Of a stretch of 64,000 bases of DNA, positions 22,758-35,131 are shown piece by piece. How positions within the stretch are numbered: the first letter of the stretch is position 1; each line of letters begins with the position of its first letter. The stretch is from Trichuris trichiura (lineage: Eukaryota; Nematoda; Enoplea; Trichinellida; Trichuridae). The notes under the pieces were generated by a model, which saw only the letters and a program-made list of their open reading frames with translations, did not search any database and was not told where the DNA came from. The DNA lies in NCBI GenBank assembly GCA_037903355.1, contig JBAJFE010000004.1:2852001-2916000 (forward strand). Reading direction: 5' to 3'. A program made the translations under genes and the position numbers.

Positions 22758-25700
22758 ATGGCTCTGCTCTGCCTTTTAACGCTGTCTTTGATCGCACAGG
22801 TAATACAGACTTCCCGTAACTGCTAAATTCTGTATGGTAAATATTCCGCAGAGATAGTAGCGCTGAAGCCAAGAAAAGCATATCGTATCATTTAGTTTAC
22901 GCGACAGCTTTATTTCACAACTCGTTATGTACTTCTGAAGAAAGACTAATTACTTCAAGAAAGTCAGCTGAAATTTCAAACGCTGTGCTTGTGATAAACG
23001 GGAACTGCGGCCAAGCTGTATATGATATGTGCAAACGAGGGCACAGATATTTATTATTTTTCCAGCCGCAAAGTCACGGTTTAAACGAAAAATTCCTTCT
23101 TCGTATAGCAAACTTTACTCTTACCCATTTGCAGGCAAAGCTACAAGAATCCGGACTAAGGGAGAGCGAGCGATTAGCGTTTCTGAACACAGCGGGAACT
23201 TTCTTTATCGACAGACTGGCACCTATCCGCGTTCGCGACATCAAATTCTTAGAATATGACAGATGTCCACACGAAAACAGAAGGCCTTACGGGATTGGAA
23301 AATTTAGATTGCAAGTGTCATGTCCCGGAGGAGATCTGGTAAGCAATTTTACACTATTACAAAACTCTGCCAATTTGCACCAAACGGCAGACGGGTTTAT
23401 ATCTGCGCATGTCAATGTGGTTTAACAAGCCGCTACAACGTTAAATGAAACAAATTATTGTCGAAGGAGTCTTCAGAAGGCAAATGTCTCCTCTTTGCTC
23501 CAGCGCAGTAGTTACCAGCGCACGCCATCTGTTAGACAATTATCAGACAGCGGCAAATTCCATTTCAAGAAATTACTCCTGTTGCTTGCACCTGCGTAGA
23601 AATGCTATGGAGGTTGCTTTGAACCTTAAATGCAAAGCGTGATAAATCACCAAACCAGTGTTTCCATCACCACTAAAACGAAGCTTTAATTCATGACAAA
23701 TAGTTTCGAGGATACCTTCCTGCCGTTCGTCCTGCAACATTCGAAAACTCACCTAAAGGCGTTTCTTAAATTTTAATGCGGTTTCCATTTGTTGCATTAA
23801 CAGAGTTGTGAATATTAGTTACTGCTGACCAGTAGAACCACACTTTCCTAGTTCCTGTGAGGCGTATGTCTGAAGTTGTAGCATATTCTTGCCCTATTGA
23901 TGCTTTTTTTCTGATAGAAATTCTGCGAAAATGAGTATCTTTCCTTATTTACCACAGTTACCATTTCTGGTTCAAACATAGTAGCTCTTTAACTTTGAAA
24001 CGATAATGAAAGGAGAGGTACGTGTGAGCAATGAACAATGGATTGGAAGTAACGGTAAGTCGCTTCATAGACAGGGAGAAACAGATGCTTCACACACCTT
24101 TTCAGTACCCTGTCTGTCCCGTCCGGAAACAGGTACTCCTTGACGAAAAAGTGAACATATTCATATCCGACGTTATCTGTTAGTGCTGGTATAATACCGT
24201 CAACAGAGAGATTAGGGAAAACCAATGCCCTGCAGACATTGTTCTACACTTTATGTTTCATCCAGAAAAGGCAGACAAAAGCCGTGAACAGAGCTATGGA
24301 TAGCAGATTTTCTACTTTCATTCCGCCGCTGCCTTTTATAAATAGGCAATAGACCTAGAAATGCAGCAAAACCTTATTTAACAATTCGTCCGTTGCGATG
24401 TCTTCTGAAAATTCTCCAGCATTTTTCAGATGCCTCCGCTTTATAGGAATATTGTGGATTATACGGTAGACCACGGGGTGCTCAAGACCTGATGACAGTG
24501 AGATGCCAGTTCGCAGCTGAAATAAATCATTATGGCGAGGGCAGAGTTATAGCTGCACTCTGCTATCAGGACATTTCGAGAAACGGGAACAGCAGATGGG
24601 TAAGCAGTTAAAGCACCTCACTATGCCTGCTTATCTTATCCTTATGTCTCTTCGTGAATTGCGTCAACATACTTAAGAGCCGTGAAAGTGGAGGAAACTC
24701 AATAGAAACGCAGGTACGCCAATTAACACATGGCATCGCCTGTGTTTAGTTGTTTTTCCTTTAGCAATCCTACGGTGGAGAAATGTGCAAGAAATGGAGG
24801 TATCCAGGTACTCAGGTATGCTCATCAACAACATGCACTAACTGGCAGCATAATGAAATGTGAATGCTATGTTAGTTACCCCAATTGCAACTGCCAGATT
24901 ATCTGAGATCAAGGGACGCTAAGATCTTATGGTATGAACCTGCTAACCTTGAGTCTTTCAACGGTAACATTGCAGTCGATTCGGATTCTTTTACAAATGC
25001 ATTATTTTTGGCATTTCAGGTTATAACTCAAGAAGTAGGGAAGTCGCTACTACACGTTGGATAAGGAATACGTATGAAAGAACAGGATTTTCTGGAATGG
25101 GAAAATTACCAGAATATGGAGCGAACGCTGCTCTTTACCTATTGATAACCAGGTAAATTTCACATTCCATTAATAGCAGTAATGAACAAAATTTCTCCGC
25201 GAGGAATTTTTCTCAGCAGAAACAAGTGGAGATCTTCAACTTACTTTGCCCCTGAAAAATCATTACTCTATACACCAAGTTTAAGTTGTCGCAAGCTATA
25301 AGTCAGCATTGACGTATCTACTGCTCCTGCACAGTTTGCATTCCATTATGTTAAACCATGTAGCAGTATGATGACCACTTTCAATTCCAAATACTTAATG
25401 GAATAAAAAAAGAAAATTAACCAGCACTCTCTCTACGTCCTTAAAAATAATTTTAGGTACAGCTATGGAACAACCAAGATCATTGTTGAAGACACTGACG
25501 ACTATATTGCTTTGCCACGGGTATACACTTTCATCAACAATGAAATGCACCAACATCTTTCTTCAGTTTTGGGTGAAAAAAGCAACAATTGATAGTGATC
25601 TCATTAAGAAAAAAGTTCAAAAATTGAACAAGTACTGCAATCCGTCTGAAATAAATGTTATGGTCCAAACTAGACAGAGCGTAAGTGCGTTGCTATTTTC

Positions 25701-25937
25701 AATTTGTACAACAGCTGCTTTTAGTATCATGTTGGTTATTTGAAAAACAAGCATAACACAGATAATGCGTGGCTGGAGGGCGCCATTATTCATCTGCACG
25801 ACAATTCTGATTATGGATGCTTCAGTCCTTATCCAGTACATTCTGAAGCTGCAAATCGACGATACAGGTGGCGATTTTTGCCAGATACTACTACTCCAAG
25901 AGACTTTGCGCGAACCTTCGGTATAAGCATGAAGTGA
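22758..25937 (+). CDS. Secreted pseudo-Nudix protein, copy 3 (NUDT9-H-like)
   Basis: Predicted exons: 22758-22799, 23135-23338, 24447-24599, 24765-24819, 25020-25152, 25457-25520, 25567-25680, 25725-25937 (325 residues). Leader MALLCLLTLSLIAQ. The six-cysteine region is present (YDRC, QVSC, YCG, VRC, LCY, MCKKW). The C-terminal domain reads YERTGFSGMG, YGANAA, ALPR, then FWVKKATIDSD in place of the Nudix box, then YHVGYLKNKHNTDNAW. It belongs to the copy 3-6 subfamily. To keep frame, intron 4 must start at 24820 with GC instead of GT; a nearer GT (24816) would cause a frameshift and a stop soon after entering exon 5. No other damage is seen. Confidence 0.72.
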
Positions 25938-26059
25938 GCATGCCTTCGTAATGGAGCCTGTTTTCATTCGTTACTACTGGACTGACAGGTATAATTAAAA
26001 GTTTTGACACGTGGAATTCTGCTTGCCTTATGGTTTCCAATTATTTAATTTTTTAAATG

Positions 26060-26065
26060 AATAAA
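26060..26065 (+). terminator. Polyadenylation signal, copy 3
   Basis: AATAAA 123 bp after the stop codon. Confidence 0.6.
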
Positions 26066-27429
26066 CCTTTTGTCAGTCAGCTGTTGTGTTTGTGGCCCTT
26101 TTGTTTAAGGAAGTTCAATGGCACAATAAAATGACTAGAGTTGCTGCGTGCTTCGCAGTGACTGATCATTGAATTAAGATCGTTTGTATTGCTATCTGCT
26201 GCTCCGTTTTGCATGGCTGCATTATCGGAAGAAAGTTGTATTGCAGTCAAATTAAGGTGGTTGATTATTCTACTTAATGGGATCTGTTTCCCATGCGTTT
26301 TCGCGAGCTGGCTTCAAGAATGTGCGTATGCCGAACTGTCTCTGATTAACAAGAATAATGGGCGGAGGGTGATTCAGGAGAGGAGCCACAGGATGGCAGT
26401 ATTCCTTAGTGATGGCATGGAGGTTTTGGCTCGCAAAACCATTAGAATCATTCGTAAACCATGAACAGACGCAAAATGAGAAGTCCTACTGGGAAGGGGG
26501 CATAGGGGGCAATACTTTAACCCAAAGGTTACAAGGTCGCGCCAAGTGCTCAATGACGTAAAACATTTCCAAGCAAAGGCAACGTTCGAGTTAAAAGGTG
26601 AGCGCAAATTCATGCATTCACCGAGGTGGCCTAACGGAGTGGATAATTAAGATGAAGTGGCGGTTGCCAAAGGTACATTAACCGGCTGAAGCTCCTTACA
26701 GTTTGCGACAGCACGTGGGGAAAGCAATTTGAAGGCAACCGTTAATATAGGGAGGTGGAGATGAATGTCAGACTTCGCGAAAATTGACAAAATACTTTAA
26801 GCCTAGCTTGTTTCGAAAGACAGGATGTCTTTTAACAGGCTTGAATAGTTTCATAGTAGATCTTCAGATTATTAAATGATGTTTAGACGAGTAGTTTCGT
26901 TGAAAGTGGCCACTCGATGTGCTTGTAAAATTCAGCCTCTTCCCTCTCTTTCGAACTCTGTGAATGGCATTTGTCGTTGTTGAATTTGCCTTTCTCGAAT
27001 GTGCAGCAACGATGCCGTTTACTTCGCACAAACGGCAAATATTTACAAACAGAAAGATAGGGCAGAAATAATGATAATAATAATCATAATAGTAAAAATG
27101 AATGGAATGAAGGATAAGTACAGACACTTGTGGACTATAGGTAGTCGCGGAAGAGGGTATAACTGTGCAGTTGGGGGTACGGTTATTAGTTTATTAGGTC
27201 TAGCGTTATGAGCGTGAGGTTAGTGTGCGCCGTTTACAGCTGTCAAACTCATAAACGCTACCTATAATTGCGGATTCGTAGGAGCCATTTTTACATGCAG
27301 GTTAGCAGATGACATTAGGGGTCGCTGTACAAAGGTCCGTATGATCAAGCGACTACATTCTCCCGCAGCGTTTGGCGTGACTATCGAAGTCAGTTTGATC
27401 AGATGTGACACGCGGCCTCTGAATGCGCC
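26066..27429. other. 3' flank of Nudix-like copy 3
   Basis: The first 750 bp are paralogous to the 3' flanks of copies 4 (35140-35720) and 5 (42780-43500). A frame near 26500-26650 (QYFNPKV...QVLNDVK...FELKGE, then TAA) is similar in the copy 5 flank and, with damage, in the copy 4 flank; its nature is unknown. An AT-rich TAATAATAATCATAATA tract lies near 27070-27095. Nothing else is recognised. Confidence 0.4.
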
Positions 27430-28290
27430 CCGTGAAGTTCAAACGTCCACTACACGAACGATGCCTTCTTGACCAGGGTATAGCTTCTCTGCGCTTCCTA
27501 TTCTCCAAATACTTCTGGGGTTCGATAGGTCCACGAGCAGTAGTACATCCCCAGTCTCGACGTTCTCCTGCTTTAGCTGCTCTGCGCGATCTCTATTTAG
27601 CGTCGGAAGGTATTCATGCACCCAATAGCGCCAGAACTGACCCACTATCGTTTGTGGCACCCTCCAGTGACGAAAGGACGTTATTTCTTTGGGGTGGAAA
27701 ACGTCGGGTGGAAAAATTGCATAAAAACGTCCGAGGAGAAAACAGTTGAGCTCTAGTGGCGCTGCGTCATCTGACTGATGGCTGACGTAAGTCAAAAAGA
27801 CGTCCATTCAGGCCTTCAAATTCCACGATTACGGTTTGTATAATTTCATCCGTAACATGTTGTCCATTTACTGCCACTGTCAGTGCTCCTTTCGCACTAC
27901 TTATCAGGTGGTCCCATGCTCTGCAAAAAATGGTGCGCCAGGAGGGTTGAATAGCTACTTCACGCCTTTTTATGTCATGCATTCTTTAATACGCGTTGAG
28001 TTAAAGCGTTGAACGCCTTCTCAAAGTTCTCGCTGGCCTGCCATGAAATTGGTTCTATTGTCAGATATACGTAATGACGGCATGCCGGCTCGTGCATCGA
28101 ACAATCTGAACGCACACAGAAAGTCATCGGTGTCCATCGATCTACTAACTTCTAAGTGAACGACGCGTACTACCATGCACATAAATACGTATATCCAACG
28201 TTTCACTGAGGACCTTCTTTCGGATGCGGGAATAGGACTAAAGTAACTATTTAGCTGACGCAAACAGATGAGCAGGTTTTTCCACACCTC
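27430..28290 (-). mobile_element. BEL/Pao retrotransposon remnant (integrase and pol C-terminus)
   Basis: Read on the minus strand from 28287 downward, one segment contains WIYVFMCMVVRVVHLEVSRSMDTDDF and SLRISDNRTNF, the integrase core of BEL/Pao polyproteins (an aspartate is kept in SDN). A second (27982-27767) has WDHLISSAKGAL...VEFEGLNGR, the W-x2-L...K-AL and E-x-LNSR block. A third (27807-27439) has NCFLLGRF, FWRYWVHEYLPTLN and NPRSIWRIGSAEKLYPGQEG, the C-terminal domain of Pao-type pol. The pieces lie in different frames with stops, so the element is dead. No LTRs or reverse transcriptase were found in the window. Confidence 0.8.
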
Positions 28291-28449
28291 ATTGCGGGAA
28301 TTCAGCTAATAAAGAAGTTACAAGCCTTGCTTCATTTTTTTAAGAAGTCACGCAATCATAAATTGCATGGCGCACAGCAGCACTCACATCTATGACCCAT
28401 GCCCGATGCCCTAATTCAGCCAATGTGTCTTCAGTCCCTGAATCTAGAC

Positions 28450-29387
28450 CAGTGTTTCCCAACTTCTTGGAGCCAGGGCCCCCTTTCGCGACCTTCAACT
28501 TGCCGGGGGCCCCACGTCATTCTCGCCAACGTAATTCTCCTGCTTCTGTTATCCTCAGGTGCGCCCACTGTGGTTACGTTGTTGTGAACTTGTACAAGTA
28601 GTTCAACACCTGAAACAGCCTGCAGAATGTAGAATTGACTTCGCTCCCTACCGTGTATGCCAAAGAAAAAGCAGTTAAGCGGGCCGCCATTAAAAACTTT
28701 ATTTACCTGCGGATCTTGTCAGCCGCAAATAGGACCCCATTATTTGCGCTGTAAAAGTTGAGTGTGCGATCAATGGCTGGAAAACCTACCGATACGAAGT
28801 CAACGCTACATTTCTTTTCTACGCTAGAGCGAAATGGCTAGTAAGGAAGCCGGCTGCCATAGACGGCGAAAGTTGCTTAACGATATTTGAAGCCTTTAAC
28901 GCCTTTAATTCTTTAGTTGGCACTGAAGGCATTCTTTTCGTATTGCTGGACTTAAGCCGGCTAATTGCAGATCAGAGAGCCTTCAGAGTACAAGCGCCGC
29001 ACTGGGTTTCCTCTTTCTCAATTTTTTGGGCTGTTAGCAATGGTAGCGCAATATTAAGTCAGGCTGCAATGCTGTTCTCAGGGCTGCGCAACACTGAATC
29101 TAACTTCAACATTTCCTCAGAACAAGACGACAGCCGCTTGATCTTACCTCAATGCGACGACTGGATATGGTGCAGTGCTACTAATTTATCCACGTCCGGC
29201 TTGATAGTAGTCAGGAGTAATCTCAGGTCGCCTCACCTCGCTATCCTGAACGGCAGGATCGCTCTCGTGCTGCGGCACCGACAACCAGGGACCCTCTGAG
29301 GCCCTCCTAAACTCCCAGGAACCCCCTAAATCCCCAATTCATCCCAGGGCCACCAAGGGGTCCCTGGGGCCCCGTTGGGAATCACTG
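28450..29387 (-). mobile_element. Non-autonomous hAT element, copy A
   Basis: The ends CAGTGTTTCCCAAC and GTTGGGAATCACTG are 13/14-matched inverted termini. The body aligns throughout with the element at 50436-51358. On the minus strand near the right end it encodes the tail of a hAT transposase (RGDLRLLLTTIKPDVDKLVALHH). G/C-rich stretches lie next to both ends. No clear 8-bp target duplication is seen (ATCTAGAC against GCTTAGCG), perhaps because the left flank was rearranged next to the BEL/Pao remnant. Confidence 0.75.
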
Positions 29388-31506
29388 GCTTAGCGGAAAG
29401 CCAACTACTTACTCAATCGCGTACGGAGTTCGTCAAGATTTGGTTGCTTAGATTTGGTGAACTCAATGCAGAATGCAGTAAACGTAAACGAACTGTTCGC
29501 AAGTTTTCCTATGCTTTCCCTGCACCTAATCTGCATTTATAATTTCGCCAATGTTTGGAAAGATGCAATTTCATATCACAGCAGTCATCATTCACATGCA
29601 ATTCAAAACCGCCCATCTGTGTCGCAGGACGGTTCATCGGGACAGATGAAGTCGAGTGCTTCTCTGTTGAGTTGGATCATTTTAAAGCACAACATCAATT
29701 TTGTCACACTTCGAAAACTACATAGAAGGCTTACAACAAACAGAAACCCCTGAATGAGGTCAGATCAGCGTTTAGCAAAAGAGTTGCCGACTAATCAGTT
29801 CCAGCTTTCTACAACATGAAGAAAACAGTTGGAAGAACGTTGTAATGGGTTGCTGAAACTAATTTGCATTCTTTTCCTAACGTCTGAATGCCTATATTTC
29901 AACCGGGCTTTAACTTTATTAATTGAAAAGACAAACATTCGAGAGAACAAATTTTTTCCAACATTCTACAACGAATTTATGCGGGTGGAGTAAACCGTTT
30001 GGTTTCGAGAGCTCACAAAATCATGAAAATGGCTTCAGAGAGAGGTCATAACTCGATATGCTTTCTGGCACACGTTGCAGTTCAAGGGCTAGAGAAAAAC
30101 AGTAGTCCGTGAACGAAAGGTCTGATCAGTAAGGTCGATGAGGGATCTGCTTGATGCCCAATTCTTTCTATTTTTGTTGAGATTTACCTGCTCTACGTGC
30201 TTAAGCAAGGTGCGGGATAATCATGGACAAATTTGTCCCTAGCCTTCATATTGGGCTCATGCTAAACCGCTTCTCTCAGACAATTGCTTCCCAGCGATGA
30301 CCTTCTGCATCACTAAGCTTTTCTTCAATGCGTACATACCTACTAACCTATGATAACAAAAATCCATGTTTGCTTAGTAGGAGAACAGTCACTCCAAAAT
30401 TCAACCACATCGCGGTACGCATCAGCAGCAGTAAGCCCACACCTGAACTTATCAAATGGAATCGATCGAAAACAAACATTTTGCACATTTCTCTCCAAAA
30501 ACCTCTTATTCCAAAATCTGAGACTACAACTACAACGACAACCAAGAAGTTCAACAAATACAAAGACGCTGTTTCCAGCTTTAAGAACGCAGTATGTATG
30601 AAGAACAGCAGCCTGCAGACACGAAGTTGGGATAATGCAAACCATAATGGAGGAATTGCAGCTTTGATTGCGACAGTCTAATATAAAAGTTTGCGCCCAT
30701 GGACAACTTATGTTCTGAGAAAACCGATACCTACAACTATACAGCTCACGGAATCTACCATAGGAAAAAACACTGTAATGGCAACAAGCATTTAAAGAAC
30801 GTTTACAGAATTCCCATTCTAAGACAGCTTTGCTGCCTTTGAAGCAGGAAGAAAAGCTCCAGATCAGCACGTAGTTCGCCTTGGCGCAAACGTAATATGA
30901 GCAAACGAACGACGGCTAACGAGATATAGCCTTCGATTTTAATTTTTACCAAACCGTATTGAGAAGGGCACAACGGGAAGAACATTTACATTCTCACCTC
31001 CAAACGGTATGCTTCGAAAAACGATCTGCCGGAACGAGCGTAAATGGGAAAGTGTTTCGAAAAATCGAGTGAAAACGAAATCGCTGTTTACTAAGCAGCA
31101 CGCATTAAGAAAGCTCGTCAATGCTTCACCAACGCAGTATAAACATTCAATTTCTCACGAGTAAAATAACCAAAGGAGGAAGTAAGAAGCATCATGTTCT
31201 CTGAAATAATTACCCATTGCAAACATAGTGGTTCGTCTGCCGCAAATAAACAGCTTGAACTGAGAATGTAATGAAGCTAGAAATCAAACAAATGAATGCA
31301 CAAGGCAGGTGCAACAAATAAACCAGAAACTTCAAACGCTTTAATGAATTTCATCAATTTAGCTTCTAGTAGTTCAATAACTAAAAGCGAAAAGGAAAGC
31401 TGAGCTAGAAGCATAAGCGCTCTTACGACGAGGCAATAGCAACGTAAGCAAATGTTTAACACACAGATATTCTATTTTTGGTAATCATTATAAACTAACA
31501 TTGTCC
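29388..31506. other. 5' flank of Nudix-like copy 4
   Basis: Paralogous to 37478-40109 upstream of copy 5, starting from the shared GCTTAGCGGAAA near 29388 and 37483. Short frames such as 29454-29753 have shifted counterparts in the copy 5 flank and may be old coding relics. No gene is called. Confidence 0.45.
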
Positions 31507-31514
31507 CATAAAAA
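31507..31514 (+). promoter_or_regulatory. Altered TATA box of Nudix-like copy 4
   Basis: CATAAAAA stands where the other copies have TATAAAA(A). The T-to-C change at the first position could weaken this promoter. Confidence 0.45.
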
Positions 31515-31557
31515 GTCTACTCACAGACGAGGCAGCATCAGTCCATTTACAGCAATA

Positions 31558-34500
31558 ATGGCTCTCCGCTACCTTTTAACACTATCTTTGATCGCACAGG
31601 TAATTCAGTCTTCCCTAATCCGCTAAATTCTGTGTCGTAAATATCCCACTGAGACTGCACCGCTGAAGCCAAGAAAGGTATTTCGTAACATTTATTTTAT
31701 ACGACAACTTTATTTCAAAATTTCGTCGACGACAGCTGAAGAGGGAGTTTCACTACTTCAAGAAAGTTAGCTGAAATCTATAGCACTGTGCTCTAGATGG
31801 ACTTGAACTGCGTCAAATCTGTATATGATATATGCAAACGAGAGAACAGACGTTCTAATAGTCTTTCAGACACAAAGCAACAGTTTTAAGCGTAACATGC
31901 ATTCTTTCCTCGTATAGCAAAATTACCCATTTGCAGGCAACGCTACAAGAACCTAAAGAATGGAACAACGAACGAATGGCGTTTATGAACACAGCGGGAA
32001 ATTACTTTATCAACAGACTGGCGCCCATTCGCATTCGGCGTCTCAGGTTATCAGAATATGACAAATGTTCACATCAAAACGGAAGTCCTTACGGAATTGG
32101 AAGATTTACTTTGCAAGTATCTTGTCGCCAAGGAGATCTAGTAAGCAATGCTACATTACTAATATAACTTAGACAGTATGCAGCAAACGGCAGACAAGCA
32201 TATGTCCGCGTATGTCAACCTGGTTTAACAGTCTATTACAACGTTGACCAAACCAAATGATCGCTAAAAGAGTCCTCAGAAGGCAAATGCCTCCTCTTTG
32301 CTCCGGCACAGTACTTACCAGCGCACGTCACGCGCTAGAGAATTACCACGCAGCGGCAAAACCGTTTTAAGCAACTAAACCCGTTACTTGCACCAACGCA
32401 GTTACGCTATGAAGGAGATTGCTGCAATCCTTAAACGCAAAACCTGATGAGATACCAAACGAATGTTTCTATCTGCACTAAAAGGAGGTTTTATTTTACT
32501 ACAGATAGTTTCGAGGATAACATCTCTTCTCGTTCGTCCTGCAACGTTAGAAAATCCACCTGAAGGGTTTATTAAATTTTAATGGGGTTTCCATTTGTTG
32601 CATTAACTGAGTTGTGAATATTAGCTACTGTTGACAAGTAGAACCACATTTTTCTAGTTACTCAGAGGCGTGTTTCTAAAGCTGTAGGATACCATTGCTG
32701 TAATGGTCCTCTTTTTCTGATAGAAATTCTTGATGAAATGGGTATCTTTCCCTATTAATCGCTGTAAGCACTTCTGGTTCAAACATAGTAGCTCATTAAA
32801 TTTGGATGAATAACGAACGTAAGGATGGATTAGAAGTAATCGTAACTTGTTTCCTAGAAGGGGAACGGCAGATGCACCAGACATCTCCGCAGTGCCCTGC
32901 CTGTCCCTTCCGAAAACTGGCGCGCACTGACGAAAAAAGGAACAGATTAATATGCGACGGTGTCTGTTAGCGTAAGTACTCTACTGTCAACGGAGAGATT
33001 AGGTAAATTAAATGTCTTGCAGATATTGTTCTATACTTTACGTTTCTTCCAGAAAAGGCAGGCAGAAACCGTTAACAGAGCTATGCGCAGAACACTCTCT
33101 ACTTTCATTCGCATGCCGCCGTTTTTGTGAATGGGCAATAGTCTTTGAAATGCAAAAAAACTTTATTTAAAAATTCGCCCATTGCGATGTTTTCTGAGAG
33201 TTCTCGAGCATTTTCCAGGTGCATCTGTTTTATAGGCCTACTGTGGATTATATGACACTCCAACGGATACTCGCAGTAAGAAGATGGTAGATTGCCAGTT
33301 CGCGGCTGAAATAACTCAGTATGGCAGCGGCAGAGTTCTAGCTGCACTTTGCTATCAGAACCCTATCACGGACACCTGGAAGAGCAGAGAGGTAAGCAGT
33401 TAAAGCGCTCCACCACGCGTCCTTATCTTATCATTACGCCTTTACGTGAATTGCACCAACATATTTAAGAGCCGCGAAAGTATAGGATACTCAATAGAAA
33501 CGCAGGCAAGCCAACTAACACATGGCATCGCTTGCGTTAAGTCGTCTTCTTTTTTAGCAAATCAGAGGTGGAGAAATGTGCAAGAAATGGGCGTATCCAG
33601 GTACTGAGGTATGCTCATCAGGCACATGCAATAACTCGCAGCATAATGAAATGCGAATGCTATTTTAGTTACCCCAATTGCAACTGCCACAGTATCTGAA
33701 ATCACTGGACACTATGCTCTTATGGTATGAAACCGCCAATCTTGAATCCTTCAACGGTAAAATTGCAGTTGATCCAAATTCTTTTATGAATGCATTATTT
33801 TTGGCATTTCAGGTTATAACTCAAGAAGTAGGGAAGTCGCTACTACACGTTGGATAAGGAATACGTATGAGAGGACTGGATTTTCTGGAATGGGAAAATT
33901 ACCAGAATATGGGCCGAACAAGGCTCTTTACCTAATGATAACCAGGTAAATTGCGCATTCCATTAATAGTAGTAATGAAGAAAATTTCTCCGCGAGTAAC
34001 TTTCTCAGCAGAACAGGTGGAGACCTTCAACTTACTTTCCCGCTGAAAATTCATGACTGTATACGACGTTTAAGTTGCAACAGACTATAAGTCAGCATTG
34101 ACGTATCTACTGATCGTAGAAAGTTTGCATTCAATTATGCTAAACCATGTAACAGTATGGTAACCACTTTCAATTCCAAATACTTATGCAATGAGAAATT
34201 AACCAGCACTCTCTCTCTCTCTCTCTACGTCCTTAAAGTAATGCTACCTTTATAAAGAAATCATGGATTTAGCTACAGTTCTGGAACAACCAAGTTCATT
34301 GTTGAAGACACTGACAACTATATTGCCTTGCCACGGGTATAAACTTTAGTCAACAATGAAATGCGCCAACATTTTTCCTCAGTTTTGGGTGAAAAAAGCA
34401 ACGATTGATGCTGATGTCATTAAGAGAAAAGTTCAAAAACTGAACCAGTACTGCAACCAATCTGAAATAAATGTTATGGTCCAAACCAGACAGAACGTAA

Positions 34501-34753
34501 GTGCGTTGTTATTTTCAATTTGTACAATAGCTGCTTTTAGTATCATGTTGGTTATTTGAAAAACAGGCAAAATACTGATAACGCGTGGCTGGAGGGCGCC
34601 ATTATTCATTTGCATGACAATTCTGATCGTGGATGCTTCGGTCCTTCTCCAGTACATTCTGAAGTTCCAACCCGACGGTACAGGTGGCGAGTTTTGCCGC
34701 ATACTACTACCCCAAGAGACTTTGCGCGAATCTTCGGTATAAGCCAGAAGTGA
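31558..34753 (+). CDS. Secreted pseudo-Nudix protein, copy 4 (NUDT9-H-like)
   Basis: Predicted exons: 31558-31599, 31937-32140, 33236-33391, 33558-33612, 33813-33945, 34273-34336, 34383-34496, 34541-34753 (326 residues). Leader MALRYLLTLSLIAQ. The six N-terminal cysteines are kept (YDKC, QVSC, YCG, VDC, LCY, MCKKW). The domain reads YERTGFSGMG, YGPNKA, ALPR, FWVKKATIDAD, then YHVGYLKNRQNTDNAW and RYRWRVLP. The Arg that usually follows LLIT is Ser here (AG|C junction). Intron 4 again needs a GC donor at 33613. The promoter TATA is altered, so expression may be lower, but the frame is intact. Confidence 0.72.
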
Positions 34754-34861
34754 GTTTGCCTTCGTAATGGAACCTGTTTTTATTCTTTACCATTGGTATA
34801 ATTAAAAGTTTTGACACGTGGAGTTCTGCTTTCCTCATGGTTTCCAATTAATTTTTTTATG

Positions 34862-34867
34862 AATAAA
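34862..34867 (+). terminator. Polyadenylation signal, copy 4
   Basis: AATAAA 109 bp after the stop codon. Confidence 0.6.
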
Positions 34868-34921
34868 CCTTTGTCAGTCACCTGTTGTGTTTGTAGCCCT
34901 TTTGCTTAAGGAAGTTCAATG

Positions 34922-35120
34922 GTTTGTTAGATCTTCTACGGCTTTTCCCGTTCTTGTCTGCGTTGGTATTTGTAATTAAAACGAAACAATTGTTCTACCA
35001 ACGGGTGGATGAGCGATTATTAGGAAAAATTCTGCAGGACCAATACGCTCAACTTTAATTTTAAAAGCTTTCGGAACGCTCTAGTTCCGTCGTCAGTGAG
35101 ATAGGGGAGAGCTCTGGAAA
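34922..35120 (-). mobile_element. Penelope-like element 4, single-arm insertion
   Basis: A 199-bp insertion in the 3' flank of copy 4, bracketed by an exact 11-bp duplication GAAGTTCAATG (34911-34921 and 35121-35131). The paralogous site after copy 3 (near 26110) is uninterrupted. It has one pseudo-LTR-like arm (TTCTACGGCTTTTCCCGTT...) and one hammerhead-like motif on the minus strand, with no inverted partner. It shows what a monomeric unit of the family looks like. Confidence 0.7.
35062..35099 (-). ncRNA. Hammerhead-like motif (PLE 4)
   Basis: On the minus strand: CTGACGA, stem II CGGAAC/GTTCCG with a 6-nt loop, AAAGCTT. Stem II differs from the other copies (GGAAC/GTTCC against GGGTC/GACCC) with pairing kept, a compensatory change. 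Stem I is weak (TCA against TTA). Confidence 0.5.
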
Positions 35121-35131
35121 GAAGTTCAATG

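Noticed and set aside
25617..25967. Minus-strand ORF of 116 codons, with relatives at 34433-34702, 42305-42637 and 51220-51615
   Set aside because: It lies opposite exons 7-8 of the Nudix-like copies; its conservation follows from the coding strand.
28943..29299. 118-codon + strand ORF, similar at 50720-51383
   Set aside because: Antisense to the hAT transposase tail; present twice because the element is repeated.
34206..34226. CT microsatellite in intron 5 of copy 4 (also near 42083 in copy 5)
   Set aside because: Simple repeat of ordinary length with no sign of function.
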